Source: Novosphingobium subterraneum (GTDB taxonomy: Bacteria > Pseudomonadota > Alphaproteobacteria > Sphingomonadales > Sphingomonadaceae). From it: 64,000 nucleotides of DNA. The stretch covers positions 248,001 to 312,000 of the forward strand of contig NZ_JRVC01000002.1 of NCBI RefSeq assembly GCF_000807925.1. The letters are read 5' to 3'. Under the pieces are notes generated by a model. It was not told where the DNA came from, did not search any database, and was given only the letters and a program-made list of their open reading frames with translations. Made by a program: the position numbers and the translations under genes. Positions 34,532-44,880 of the stretch are shown here, piece by piece (position 1 is the stretch's first letter; each line of letters begins with the position of its first letter).

Positions 34532-35730
34532 GCAGCAAATCCTTCAGCAAGAAAACGCCCGGCGCATCCGGCCAGCACGGCAGTGCCGAGCGGCAACACG
34601 CTTTCGTCCACCATCATTCTGGTGGAGTGGATCGAACAGCAAGAGCGCCAGTCTGCGCCTTCATGGGCCACGCCAAGGAAGAACATTGCTCCGGGCACCT
34701 TTTCAAGCACATAGGAAAAGTCTTCCGCCCCCATGATCGGAGCGTCCAGCCGGTGAAAGCCATGCTCGCCGGTTAGATCGCGAACCACCCTCTCGCCCAA
34801 ATCAACCGCGCGCCCATCGCATACGGTGACAGGGAACCCCGGCGTGATCGCGACCTCGGCCGTCATTCCGTGGGCCGCGGCGATGTTCGTCGCCACCAGC
34901 TTCAATGCTTCATGGATGCGCGCGCGATTGGTGGCAGAAAGCGTGCGCAATGTGCCGCGCATGGCGACCCGGTCGGCGATCACGTTGTGGGCCGTACCCG
35001 CCTCGATCTTCGCGACTGTGGCGACGACGGGATCGCTCACCGGGAACTTCCTCGTGACGACCGTCTGGAGCGCGGTGACGATCTCACAAGCCACTGGCAC
35101 CGGATCGAGCGCATCGTGCGGCATCGAGGCATGGCCGCCCCGGCCGTGCACGACGATGTCGAACTGGTCTGCCGAAGCAAGCAATGGTCCTGCCCGACCG
35201 GCCACAAGGCCATGCGGACTGTTGGGCATGATGTGCAGGGCAAAGGCAGCATCGGGCAGCGGATCTATCAGCCCGTCTTCGAGCATGAAGCGAGCGCCAT
35301 GGAATCCCTCTTCGCCCGGCTGGAACATGAACTGCACCTCGCCTGCAAGGTCATCAGCCCGGGCGCAAAGCAGTTCGGCGGCACCTGCCAGCATGGCGGT
35401 GTGCGTGTCATGGCCGCAGGCGTGCATTGCGCCCGGGATGGTGGAGGAGAAGTCGAGCCCGGTCTCTTCGGTCATGGGCAGCGCGTCCATGTCGCCGCGC
35501 AGGAGGACACGCCGTCCAGGTCCGGCCCTGCCTTTCAGCGTGGCCACCAGCCCGGTCGTCGATGGCCCCTCACGCCATGTCAGTGGAAGATGAGCGAGCG
35601 CGGCGCGGACCTTGTCCCGGGTCTTGGGTGTGTGCAGGCCGAGTTCGGGTTCGGCATGGATCGCACGGCGCAGCGCGACGATCGAATCGGAAAGGCCTCG
35701 CGCCTGTTCGAGCAAGTCGGGATGAAGCAT
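34528..35730 (-). CDS. M20 family amidohydrolase (hippurate hydrolase-like)
   Basis: A 400-residue metallo-amidohydrolase like HipO or N-acyl amino acid deacylase. Metal ligands lie in LRGDMDALPMTE, ACGHDTHTAMLAG and FQPGEEGFHGA; the late GAEDFSYV holds another. A dimerisation domain lies between about residues 185 and 300. I set the start at 35730 (MLHPDLLEQ); the longer frame runs into the promoter region. It is coupled to the thioesterase gene and diverges from the thiolase gene, so acyl-amide breakdown is a plausible theme. Confidence 0.9.
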   Translation of the reverse strand: MLHPDLLEQARGLSDSIVALRRAIHAEPELGLHTPKTRDKVRAALAHLPLTWREGPSTTGLVATLKGRAGPGRRVLLRGDMDALPMTEETGLDFSSTIPGAMHACGHDTHTAMLAGAAELLCARADDLAGEVQFMFQPGEEGFHGARFMLEDGLIDPLPDAAFALHIMPNSPHGLVAGRAGPLLASADQFDIVVHGRGGHASMPHDALDPVPVACEIVTALQTVVTRKFPVSDPVVATVAKIEAGTAHNVIADRVAMRGTLRTLSATNRARIHEALKLVATNIAAAHGMTAEVAITPGFPVTVCDGRAVDLGERVVRDLTGEHGFHRLDAPIMGAEDFSYVLEKVPGAMFFLGVAHEGADWRSCCSIHSTRMMVDESVLPLGTAVLAGCAGRFLAEGFAA

Positions 35731-35827
35731 CGGAGGCCTCTTGTGGAAGGGATCGACACTAGGCTGGCACGTTGCAGCGCTGCTGTCGAGACTTGGCCTT
35801 GGGACTTGCACCAGCGGGCAGAGCGCG

Positions 35828-35843
35828 TTAATCGTTCGATTAA
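35828..35843. promoter_or_regulatory. Palindromic operator candidate before the thiolase gene
   Basis: TTAATCG-TT-CGATTAA, two perfect 7-bp arms, lies 27 bases before the thiolase start, in the divergent space shared with the amidohydrolase gene. The form fits a TetR-type operator such as those of fatty-acid degradation regulators; no regulator gene is adjacent. Confidence 0.5.
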
Positions 35844-35869
35844 ATAGTCCACTGACGGAGAGAGTCCCG

Positions 35870-37117
35870 ATGCCCGAAGCCTATATCATCGATGCCGTCC
35901 GCACTCCGCGCGGGGTCGGCAAGCCCGGCAAGGGCGCGCTTTCGCACCTGCACCCGCAGCACCTCGCCGCGACTGTCCTCAAGGCCCTGAAGGAGCGCAA
36001 CAATCTCGATACCGCGACGGTGGACGACATCATCTGGTCAACCTCCTCGCAGGTCGGCAAGCAAGGCGGCGACCTCGGCCGCATGGCGGCGCTGGCAGCG
36101 GGGTACGACATCAAGGCGTCGGGCACGACGCTTGACCGCTTCTGCGGCGGCGGCATCACCTCGGTGAACCTGGCCTGCGCCTCCGTGATGTCGGGGATGG
36201 AAGACTGCGTCATCGCCGGCGGTACCGAAATGATGAGCTTCACCGCCGCGCACGGAGCGGAACAGGCCAATGCTGGCATCAAGCCGCTGGGCATGGGCTC
36301 AGGCAACATGGCGCTCGACGCCTTGCATCCGCAATCGCACCAGGGCGTGTGTGGCGATGCCATCGCCAGCATCGAAGGCATCAGCCGCGAAGCGCTCGAC
36401 GCGCTTGCCCTCGTCAGCCAGCAGCGCGCCGACCGCGCGATCAAGGAAGGCCGCTTCAACAAGTCGGTCGTGCCGGTCCTGAACGAGGACGGTTCGGTCG
36501 CGCTCGACCGCGAGGAATTCCCGCGCCCCGAAACAACTGCCGAAGGCCTCGCCGCGCTGAAGCCGAGCTTTGCCGGCCTTGCCGACTTCGATCTTGGCGG
36601 CACGTCTTTCCGCAAGCAGATCAACCGCCGTTATCCTGACGTGGAAATCCAGCACTTCCATCACGCGGGCAACTCCTCGGGCGTGGTTGATGGCGCAGCG
36701 GCGCTGCTGATCGTTTCGCCCGCCTATGCCGAAAAGCACGGCCTCAAGCCGCGCGCCCGCATTGTGGCTTACGCCAACCAGGGCGATGATCCGACGTTGA
36801 TGCTGAACGCGCCCGTGCCTGCCGCCAGGAAGGTGCTGGCCAAGGCCGGGCTTTCCAAGGACGATATCGACGTCTGGGAAATCAACGAAGCCTTTGCTGT
36901 CGTTGCCGAAAAATTCATCCGCGACCTCGAACTCGATCGCGAAAAGGTGAACATCAACGGCGGCGCCATGGCGCTTGGCCACCCGATCGGCGCAACCGGT
37001 TCGATCCTGATCGGCACCGCTCTCGATGAACTCGAGCGTTCGGGCGGACGCTACGGCCTTGTAACGATGTGTGCTGCTGGCGGCATGGCACCGGCGATCA
37101 TTATCGAACGCATTTAA
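35870..37117 (+). CDS. Acetyl-CoA C-acyltransferase (thiolase)
   Basis: A 415-residue thiolase that cleaves or forms 3-ketoacyl-CoA. The nucleophile is Cys92 in DRFCGGGITSVN (acyl acceptor). The second motif is INGGAMALGHPIGATG with the catalytic His, and the third is VTMCAAGGMAP with the acid/base Cys. The start ATG at 35870 follows GGAGAGAG. Probably degradative (beta-oxidation type), standing alone here without a partner hydratase or dehydrogenase. A clear terminator follows. Confidence 0.95.
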   Translation: MPEAYIIDAVRTPRGVGKPGKGALSHLHPQHLAATVLKALKERNNLDTATVDDIIWSTSSQVGKQGGDLGRMAALAAGYDIKASGTTLDRFCGGGITSVNLACASVMSGMEDCVIAGGTEMMSFTAAHGAEQANAGIKPLGMGSGNMALDALHPQSHQGVCGDAIASIEGISREALDALALVSQQRADRAIKEGRFNKSVVPVLNEDGSVALDREEFPRPETTAEGLAALKPSFAGLADFDLGGTSFRKQINRRYPDVEIQHFHHAGNSSGVVDGAAALLIVSPAYAEKHGLKPRARIVAYANQGDDPTLMLNAPVPAARKVLAKAGLSKDDIDVWEINEAFAVVAEKFIRDLELDREKVNINGGAMALGHPIGATGSILIGTALDELERSGGRYGLVTMCAAGGMAPAIIIERI

Positions 37118-37143
37118 CCAAAGTAAATACTCGAGACAATTAG

Positions 37144-37177
37144 TGGCCCGGCGATCGAATGCCGGGCCATTGTTTTT
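37144..37177 (+). terminator. Rho-independent terminator after the thiolase gene
   Basis: TGGCCCGGC and GCCGGGCCA form a 9-bp stem with an 8-nt loop, followed by TTGTTTTT. Confidence 0.9.
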
Positions 37178-37237
37178 CAAGAAGTTGCAAATGTTACGTT
37201 GCAATACGTCGCCAGCGCTGGCATTTGTCGAGCTAAT

Positions 37238-38242
37238 ATGCCCGCATTTCCGCGAACTCTTGTCAGACCCCTGCGCGGTAAGCTGTCCGGCTACGCCGTA
37301 GCGATTGGCCTTGCGATAATCGCCACGATACTCAGGCAGGCAGCCGACAATCTTCTACCTCCCGGCTTCCCATTCCTGACGTTCTTTCCCGCCGTGATCG
37401 TCACCGCATTTGTTGCCGGACGCGGCCCCGGCGCGCTCTGTGGCGTGCTTAGTCTGTTGTCTTCATGGTATTTTTTCATTCCGCCAGCGAATACTTTCGT
37501 GCTCTCTGCTCCAGTGGCGACCGCGCTGCTATTCTTCGCAGCAGTGGTGATTGTGGATGTCCTTCTGATCGACGGGCTGCAACAGCGCCAGGAGCAGCTG
37601 GTCGAAAGCCAGCGCCAGCTGAGCGCGATGGCAGACCAGCAAACCCTGCTTTTTCAGGAACTTCAGCACCGCGTGGCGAACAACCTCGCCTCGGTCTCCT
37701 CGATGCTGCGCATCCAGCGCCGACAGATCGAGCGGACGCCGGAAATCGCTCTCACGGTCCTTGAAAGCGCCGACCAGCGCATCGAACTGATGGGCCGCGT
37801 GCATCGCCAACTCTACAACCCGGCGGCCCGTGAGATTCCCCTGCCCGAACAGATCGAAAATGTCGTGGCTCAGGCGCAGGACGTGGCCGGGGCCGAGGAC
37901 GTCAAGGTAATCATCAGCGCGGTCGATGCACCCCTTGCCGTAGACCGTATGATGACGCTGATGCTGCTCATCACGGAAGTGCTCAACAACTCGATAAAGC
38001 ACGCTTTTCCGGAAGGTTCGTCCGGTGAGGTTCGTCTCACGCTGGAACCCGCCAGTCACGGACGGCTGCGCCTGACGATTGCAGACAACGGGCGCGGCCT
38101 TTCTCCGGGACACGCCGACGTCCCGCGCCATCGCGGCCTCGGCACTGCCATCACCAAGGGCTTTGCCACCCAGCTCGGCGGCACGATCACTGTCGACGGC
38201 AGCAACGGGGTGAGGACGATTGTCGAGTTTCCGGAGGGCTGA
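37238..38242 (+). CDS. DUF4118 membrane histidine kinase (HisKA_2)
   Basis: A 334-residue sensor kinase. The N-terminal 110 residues form a DUF4118 module as in KdpD, with hydrophobic helices near 18-35, 45-60, 65-82 and 90-111. A short coiled coil follows, then the dimerisation helix with His144 in FQELQHRVANNLASV. The ATPase domain has LITEVLNNSIKHAFPEG, IADNGRGLSPG and HRGLGTAITKGFATQLGG. I chose the ATG at 37238 over a longer frame from 37199. No response regulator is adjacent. Such kinases often feed the general stress pathway in alphaproteobacteria; that is inference. Confidence 0.88.
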   Translation: MPAFPRTLVRPLRGKLSGYAVAIGLAIIATILRQAADNLLPPGFPFLTFFPAVIVTAFVAGRGPGALCGVLSLLSSWYFFIPPANTFVLSAPVATALLFFAAVVIVDVLLIDGLQQRQEQLVESQRQLSAMADQQTLLFQELQHRVANNLASVSSMLRIQRRQIERTPEIALTVLESADQRIELMGRVHRQLYNPAAREIPLPEQIENVVAQAQDVAGAEDVKVIISAVDAPLAVDRMMTLMLLITEVLNNSIKHAFPEGSSGEVRLTLEPASHGRLRLTIADNGRGLSPGHADVPRHRGLGTAITKGFATQLGGTITVDGSNGVRTIVEFPEG

Positions 38243-38313
38243 GGGCAGTTTCCAACTCTCTCCCAACTCTACCGCAACTCACCCCTAACTCCCCCCTGAC
38301 TCGTGTAGGCAAA

Positions 38314-38334
38314 CGCCCCACTGGGCGGGGCTTT
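38314..38334 (+). terminator. Terminator after the DUF4118 kinase gene
   Basis: CGCCCC and GGGCGGGGC form a short GC stem ending in CTTT. It lies between the convergent kinase and M28 peptidase genes. The stretch before it (38249-38300) is a run of imperfect CCCAACTC-type repeats. Confidence 0.55.
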
Positions 38335-38346
38335 GCCCATGCACGA

Positions 38347-39675
38347 TCACGGTGCCGCAGCGATCGGTCCCGCTTCGTTGGCGACGACCTTCAGGACCTC
38401 GGCCCAGGCAGCGACATTTTGCGCCAATTCGGCGGGATCGACCTTGTCCAGGGTGTCGTCAGGCGTGTGATGAAGATCGAAGTAATGGGTGCCGTCCTGG
38501 TTCAGGTCGACCACGCTGAGCTTCTGCTTTTCGATCACCGGCTCGACGTCGGTCCCGCCATCGGCCTTGCCGCTCCCACGGACGATACCCATCGGTGACA
38601 GGGCAGCGGCGATGCGGTCGGACAGGGCCTTGTCGGCCATGTTGAACTGGACGCGCCAGACGCGGGCGGCGCCGAAGTCGCTCTCCATCGCGAGGGCGTG
38701 GGGTTCGCTGTGCTTTTCCGCGTAGGCCTTGCCGCCGAAGCCGCCGAGTTCCTCCGAGCCTGCCCAGAGAACGCGGATGGTGCGCAAGGGCGCGCCGCCC
38801 TCCTGCGCCTTCAAGGCGGCAGCGGTGATGATGGCGCACCCCGCTGCGTCGTCAATCGCGCCGGTGCCGAGATCCCAGCTGTCGAGGTGGCAGCCGAGCA
38901 GGATCGGCGGGAGCGAGGGATCGCGGCCCGGCAGATCGCCGATGACGTTGCCCGAGGGAAGATTGTCGGTGGTCTTGCCGGTGAGCGTGAGACTGAGGCG
39001 GATTGCCTTGCCGCTGCGCGCTATGCGGGCGATCAGATCGGCATCCGGATTGGAGACCGCGCCTGCCGGGATCGGCTTGACGCCATCGGGGAACGTGGTG
39101 CCGCCGGTATGGGGGTTGCGGTGACTGTCGGTGCCGATGGAGCGGATCACCACGCCGATCGCGCCCTTGCCCGAGGCGATAGCTGGCCCCGCACGGCGGA
39201 CCTGCCCGTAGGGACCATAACCGCTGCCGTCCTGGTTGCGCTTCATCGCGTGGTCGATGAAGGCGATCTTGCCGCTGAGCGAGCCGGCCGGCGCGGCCTT
39301 CAGCGCATCGAGCGTGGGGAAATAGACGACATCGCCTTCGATGCCCTTTTCCGGCGTGGTGCCGCTGTAGCCCAGTGCAGTGATCGCAAGCTTGAACGGG
39401 ATCGGAGCAAGCAAGTTGGCTTCGTCCCGGCCGCGCACGTAGCCGCGGATCCTGAACGGCTCGACCGCGACCTTGCTGAAGCCCAGCGCCTTCAATCGCG
39501 CTTCGGCCCAGACGCGGGCGCGCGCTTCGGCTTCGGACCCGGGCATGCGCGGCCCGACTTCGCTGGTAAGCCCGGCGAGCAGGTCCCAGGCGACATCGCC
39601 CTTCGGATCCTGCGCATAAGCGGTTGAGACGGAAAGGGTGGCGATGAGCGCAAGGGCGCGAGCATGGTTTCTCAT
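38347..39675 (-). CDS. Secreted M28 family zinc peptidase
   Basis: A 442-residue exported aminopeptidase or carboxypeptidase of family M28. Residues 1-21 form a signal peptide ending STAYA. A PA-type insert (about residues 120-230) precedes the catalytic part. Zinc ligands are in GCHLDSWDLG, GAIDDAAGC, WAGSEELGGFG, MESDFGA and LHHTPDDTLDKVDP. It acts in the periplasm or outside the cell. Monocistronic on the minus strand, with its start close to divergent ettA. Confidence 0.93.
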   Translation of the reverse strand: MRNHARALALIATLSVSTAYAQDPKGDVAWDLLAGLTSEVGPRMPGSEAEARARVWAEARLKALGFSKVAVEPFRIRGYVRGRDEANLLAPIPFKLAITALGYSGTTPEKGIEGDVVYFPTLDALKAAPAGSLSGKIAFIDHAMKRNQDGSGYGPYGQVRRAGPAIASGKGAIGVVIRSIGTDSHRNPHTGGTTFPDGVKPIPAGAVSNPDADLIARIARSGKAIRLSLTLTGKTTDNLPSGNVIGDLPGRDPSLPPILLGCHLDSWDLGTGAIDDAAGCAIITAAALKAQEGGAPLRTIRVLWAGSEELGGFGGKAYAEKHSEPHALAMESDFGAARVWRVQFNMADKALSDRIAAALSPMGIVRGSGKADGGTDVEPVIEKQKLSVVDLNQDGTHYFDLHHTPDDTLDKVDPAELAQNVAAWAEVLKVVANEAGPIAAAP

Positions 39676-39811
39676 GCAACCGTGCTATCGCCCGCCCCAC
39701 CGCCTGCCAAGCCCTGCCCGCCGCCCTTGTCGCACAAGCCCCGCTTGCCCGACCCTTCGCGCTCGGATAGAGGGCGCGCAACAGTTTTTGCCTTCTACCC
39801 AAGGACCCGAG

Positions 39812-41485
<1,674 letters not shown>

Positions 41486-41507
41486 TCTTCTTTGTCAGTA
41501 ATGGGCG

Positions 41508-41538
41508 CGCCCCGCTGGCCATCTTGGCGGGCGGGGCG
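41508..41538 (+). terminator. Hairpin terminator after ettA
   Basis: CGCCCCGC pairs with GCGGGGCG; an inner TGGCC/TTGGCGG part may extend it. The T-run is weak (TCATCCTATTTC). Confidence 0.6.
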
Positions 41539-41550
41539 TCATCCTATTTC

Positions 41551-41643
41551 GTCACCCTGAACTTGTTTCAGGGTCCATCTCGCCACACGCACGGACGGTG
41601 TTTGGCGAGGGATGGATGCTGAAACAAGTTCAGCATGACGGTG
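41551..41643. repeat. Large inverted repeat of the sphingomonad CTGAACTTGTTTCAG type
   Basis: Left arm: TCACCCTGAACTTGTTTCAG followed by GGTCCATC at 41552-41579. Right arm: GATGGATGCTGAAACAAGTT followed by CAGCATGACGGTGA at 41611-41643. Each arm also holds its own small dyad (CTGAAC/GTTTCAG). The family of CTGAACTTGTTTCAG repeats is common between genes in sphingomonads. Confidence 0.75.
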
Positions 41644-41684
41644 AGAATACACCGACCTGCCGCACAAAATGACGACCAAGGGGA

Positions 41685-42157
41685 TCAGCCCTTGCGGCGG
41701 AAGCGGAAGGTGAGGGTTTCGGTCTTGCCGCCTTCCTTGACCGTGACCGAGGCGGTCATGGTGTTCTTGCCGGTGCGTTCGTAGACTAGGCCGGAAAAAT
41801 CGAGGCGGTCGCCCTTGCGCTCGATTAGCGGGAAAGAGACGACCTTGCCCTTCTCCTCCCAGCCGGTGAGATCGGCGTTGAAGTGCTTGAGACGGTAGGC
41901 GAGCGAGCCGCCTTCTTCGACGATGGTGATGAGTTCATAGAACATCACCGTGCCGTCCTTGTTCAACTGGCGGAAGTGGCCGACCATCTGCCCGCCAGCT
42001 GCCGGGGCATAGGCTTCGAGCGCGGGTGCGCCTTCGATGCCCTCACCTTCCCAAGAACCCTGCAGCCACGCGACGTCCGCCAATGTTGCGGGCGGCGCGG
42101 CGCGGCGGTGATCGGGGTGAGCAGCAAGGCGGCGAAGGCGGACAAGAGCAGCTTCAT
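41685..42157 (-). pseudogene. DUF6265 protein with an apparent frameshift after the signal peptide
   Basis: The gene begins at the ATG at 42157 behind a strong GGGAGG, coding MKLLLSAFAALLLTPITAA, a good signal peptide. Directly after this the frame is lost, and the mature domain continues in another frame as PPATLADVAWLQGSWEGEG. It ends at 41685 after FHRQ-type lipocalin-like strands (GQMVGHFRQLNKDGTVMFYE, LTGWEEKGKVVSF), which match DUF6265. The junction (about 42089-42107) contains a tandem 5-bp GCGCC duplication; removing one copy restores a continuous protein of about 155 residues. So this is a recent mutation, a sequencing error or a slippage switch. Confidence 0.75.
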
Positions 42158-42168
42158 GGTTTCCTCCC

Positions 42169-43032
42169 TCAATCGAGCGCCAGTGGCAGATAGACGTGCG
42201 CGCGCTGGTGTGGCGGGGCGACCTCGTCGGCATCGTCGAGGTAGTTGATCAGGACAGGTCCCTCACCCAGTTCCAAATCGCGTGCGAGCAGCTCTGCGTA
42301 AAGCGTGTCGATCAGGCCATGCAGGTCGTCATAGTCGCCGGTAGCGAAGAACGAGAGGTGCGGGCCGCCCCGAATCTGGCGCTCTTCAAGGTCGCCGCCG
42401 GGTGTGCCGAGACCGCCGGTATCGAGGGCGCAGGTAAAGCGGCAGGCTTCGGGTGCGGCGTAGCGGGGATCGTCGTGCGGCATGCCCCAGATCGCCTGCA
42501 GGCTTTCCGGCCCCAACTGGGCAAGCGCGAGTTCGAACAGCCGTCCAAAGCCGCGGTTCAGTTCGGAATAGGCGCCGACATTACGGACGGCGAGCAGGCG
42601 CAGTGGGGCGAGTTCGACGATCTCGATGCGCAGCGCGCTCTGCGGGTCCGATCGGGGCTCGCCCAAGGCTTTGGCGGTGTTGCTGAGGCTTTGCGGGTCA
42701 CTGCCGAGGGCAGACGGAGTCTGGCCCGTCGTGGCACGCAGGGCGCGGGCATAGGCTTGCGACGTGGCATAGCCGCTCTGCCCGGTGGCGGCGCTGATGC
42801 CTTGCGCTGACAGAGCTGGCAGGCTTCCGGCGAGGCGTGCGCGGGTAATGGCGGCACCGGGAGCTTCGCCGGTCATCAGGCGAAATATCCGGTGAAAGTG
42901 ATATTCCGACATCGCCGCTTCTGCTGCAAGGTCCGCGAGGCTTGGCACTTCGCCTGTGGCGAGACTGCGTTCGAGCAGGGCAATGGCGCGTTCGATGCGA
43001 GTGGCGTAGCGGCTGCGTTGGTCAGGCTTCAT
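42169..43032 (-). CDS. AraC-family regulator with GyrI-like effector domain
   Basis: A 287-residue regulator. The N-terminal AraC helix-turn-helix is at about residues 15-110, with LADLAAEAAMSEYHFHRIFR as recognition part. The C-terminal half (about 130-285) is a GyrI-like small-molecule binding domain, as in Rob and SbmC. The start at 43032 follows GGAAGGACAC. The C-terminal stop lies only 11 nt before the DUF6265 gene start, so the two are probably one transcript. Ligand unknown. Confidence 0.9.
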   Translation of the reverse strand: MKPDQRSRYATRIERAIALLERSLATGEVPSLADLAAEAAMSEYHFHRIFRLMTGEAPGAAITRARLAGSLPALSAQGISAATGQSGYATSQAYARALRATTGQTPSALGSDPQSLSNTAKALGEPRSDPQSALRIEIVELAPLRLLAVRNVGAYSELNRGFGRLFELALAQLGPESLQAIWGMPHDDPRYAAPEACRFTCALDTGGLGTPGGDLEERQIRGGPHLSFFATGDYDDLHGLIDTLYAELLARDLELGEGPVLINYLDDADEVAPPHQRAHVYLPLALD

Positions 43033-43107
43033 GCGTGTCCTTCCGGGTCTCATGCACTGCCCTCATGTCTCGCTGCCGGGGTCTTGTCGTTCCCGATCTT
43101 GCGCTTT

Positions 43108-43695
43108 CTAGGGAGCGAGCCAGGTCTTGTGCCACGGCGAGGCTTCGTCTTCGCGGGTGAAGCGGGCGCGGGTGCCGCCTTCGTGAGTGAGGTGCAACCA
43201 ATCAAGGCTGCGGACTTCGACCAGCAGGACGGCGAAATTGCCGCGACCGGGCAAGGTTTCCTCGACGGTCGGCGCGCGGTGCAGAAGGTGTTCGGGAATG
43301 GTCGACCCGGCGGCTTCCAGCACAGCGCCCGGGCCGTCACCGGCGAGGTAACAGCGACGGCTGGAGGCGGTGGCGCACTCCCACGCGGCATCGGCGACAG
43401 GACCGCGATGTTCGATCCGCCCTTCACCACGCATGCGGATCTGGATGCGGGTTTCGGGATCGTAGGCAAGGACGCTGACCGGGGCGCAATTGCCGATCAG
43501 CGCGCACTTGGGACTGCGCAGGTCGGTGTGGAAACGCAGGGTCAGGTCCGGTGTCGCCTCGCGCAGGACCATCATCCTGAGATCGCCATCAGCAGTGCCG
43601 ACGACCGGCGTGTGCATCGCACTGCGGCGCTGCCTTGCAGCCTTGGCAAGGCGATCGGTGGCATCGGCAAGAACGCTATCGAGCGTCAACTCCAT
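43108..43695 (-). CDS. Pyridoxamine 5'-phosphate oxidase-like FMN-binding protein
   Basis: A 195-residue split-barrel flavoprotein of the PNPOx-like group. Signatures are LRMMVLREATPDLTLRFHT, DLRSPKCALIGN and SVLAYDPETRIQIRMRGEGR. It lacks the C-terminal dimerisation part of true PdxH, so pyridoxamine phosphate oxidation is not assured. It lies upstream of the AraC regulator gene on the same strand. Confidence 0.82.
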   Translation of the reverse strand: MELTLDSVLADATDRLAKAARQRRSAMHTPVVGTADGDLRMMVLREATPDLTLRFHTDLRSPKCALIGNCAPVSVLAYDPETRIQIRMRGEGRIEHRGPVADAAWECATASSRRCYLAGDGPGAVLEAAGSTIPEHLLHRAPTVEETLPGRGNFAVLLVEVRSLDWLHLTHEGGTRARFTREDEASPWHKTWLAP

Positions 43696-43832
43696 TCATC
43701 TTTCCCCATACGAACCTGAACAAAAGGCTACCAACCCGGTTCAGACATCGGACAGCGCGAATCGTTTATTACCATCGTATTAAAGCTGCGAAGGGTGTCG
43801 CGGCTCTTCATATCGGGAAAGGGTCGGTCACG

Positions 43833-44822
43833 ATGTCCGGCAAGTCAATCTTCAGAAGCAGTGCACTTTACGCACTGGCTGTGGCCATGACCGCAACAGC
43901 AATTCCATCCACGGCATTCGCCCAGCAGCAACAGCGCGAAGAGCGTGGTGGCGGTTGGCAGCGCGGCGGTGAAAATCGAGGCGGTGAGAACCGCGGTGGT
44001 GGCAACTGGCGCGGTGGTGGTGATTTTCGCAACCAGCAGGCGCAACGCCCGCAGGCACCACAAGTGCAGCGTCCCGCCGCACCGCAGGTTCAGCGTCCGG
44101 CTTGGGGCGGGTCCAACCCCCAGGCGCAGGCAAGGCCAGAGCAATCACGGCCTGACCAGTCGCGACCCGCATGGCGGGGGCGGACCGAGGGTTCGCAGCG
44201 GGATTGGGGACGTTCGCAGGGCCGCGACTGGCAATCGGGCACCGTGAACCGTCCGGCACCGGCGCAGAACGCGGGCAGGCCTGCCGTGCCGCAGCGCGGT
44301 TGGGACGGCAGACAGTGGAACGGGACCAACCCTGGCAACCAGAACGCCGGGCGGGATTGGAACCGCGACGGTCGTGACTGGAACCGTGACCGTGACCGGG
44401 ACGGGCGCAACTGGAGCCGTGATCGCGACGGGCGTGACTGGAACCGCGACAACTGGCGGCGCGACGATCGCCGGGGCGACAACTGGCGCAACAGTTATCG
44501 CGGAGACTATCGCCGCTGGAGCAATGACTGGCGGCGGGACAACCGCTACAACTGGAACCACTACCGCAGCGTGAACCGCGGGATCTACCGGATGCCACGG
44601 TACTACTCACCCTATCGTGGGTACAACTACAGCCGCCTGTCGATCGGCATTTTCCTGAACTCTGGCTTCTATGGCCAGAACTACTGGATCAATGATCCCT
44701 GGGCTTACCGCCTGCCCCCCGCATACGGTCCGTATCGCTGGGTGCGTTACTGGGACGACGTGCTGCTGGTCGATGTCTATTCCGGCGAAGTGGTGGACGT
44801 GATCCACGACTTCTTCTGGTAA
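43833..44822 (+). CDS. RcnB-like secreted protein with RDWN repeats
   Basis: A 329-residue exported protein. Residues 1-31 form a signal peptide ending STAFA. The middle (about 35-260) is low complexity: Gln/Gly/Arg, then repeated RDWNRDGRDWNRD units. The C-terminal region (about 265-329) is Tyr-rich and ends RYWDDVLLVDVYSGEVVDVI, as in the RcnB family linked to nickel and cobalt homeostasis. The Arg/Asp/Trp repeats are unlike canonical RcnB and could bind a polyanion, metal or envelope polymer. The upstream spacer at 43696-43832 should hold its promoter. Confidence 0.8.
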   Translation: MSGKSIFRSSALYALAVAMTATAIPSTAFAQQQQREERGGGWQRGGENRGGENRGGGNWRGGGDFRNQQAQRPQAPQVQRPAAPQVQRPAWGGSNPQAQARPEQSRPDQSRPAWRGRTEGSQRDWGRSQGRDWQSGTVNRPAPAQNAGRPAVPQRGWDGRQWNGTNPGNQNAGRDWNRDGRDWNRDRDRDGRNWSRDRDGRDWNRDNWRRDDRRGDNWRNSYRGDYRRWSNDWRRDNRYNWNHYRSVNRGIYRMPRYYSPYRGYNYSRLSIGIFLNSGFYGQNYWINDPWAYRLPPAYGPYRWVRYWDDVLLVDVYSGEVVDVIHDFFW

Positions 44823-44838
44823 GACGAGCAACCCATCC

Positions 44839-44871
44839 GGCCCCTGCACCCGACGGTGCGGGGGCCTTTTT
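44839..44871 (+). terminator. Rho-independent terminator after the RcnB-like gene
   Basis: GGCCCCTGCACC and GGTGCGGGGGCC form a 12-bp stem with one bulge, followed by TTTTT. Confidence 0.9.
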
Positions 44872-44880
44872 CGTGCTCGG

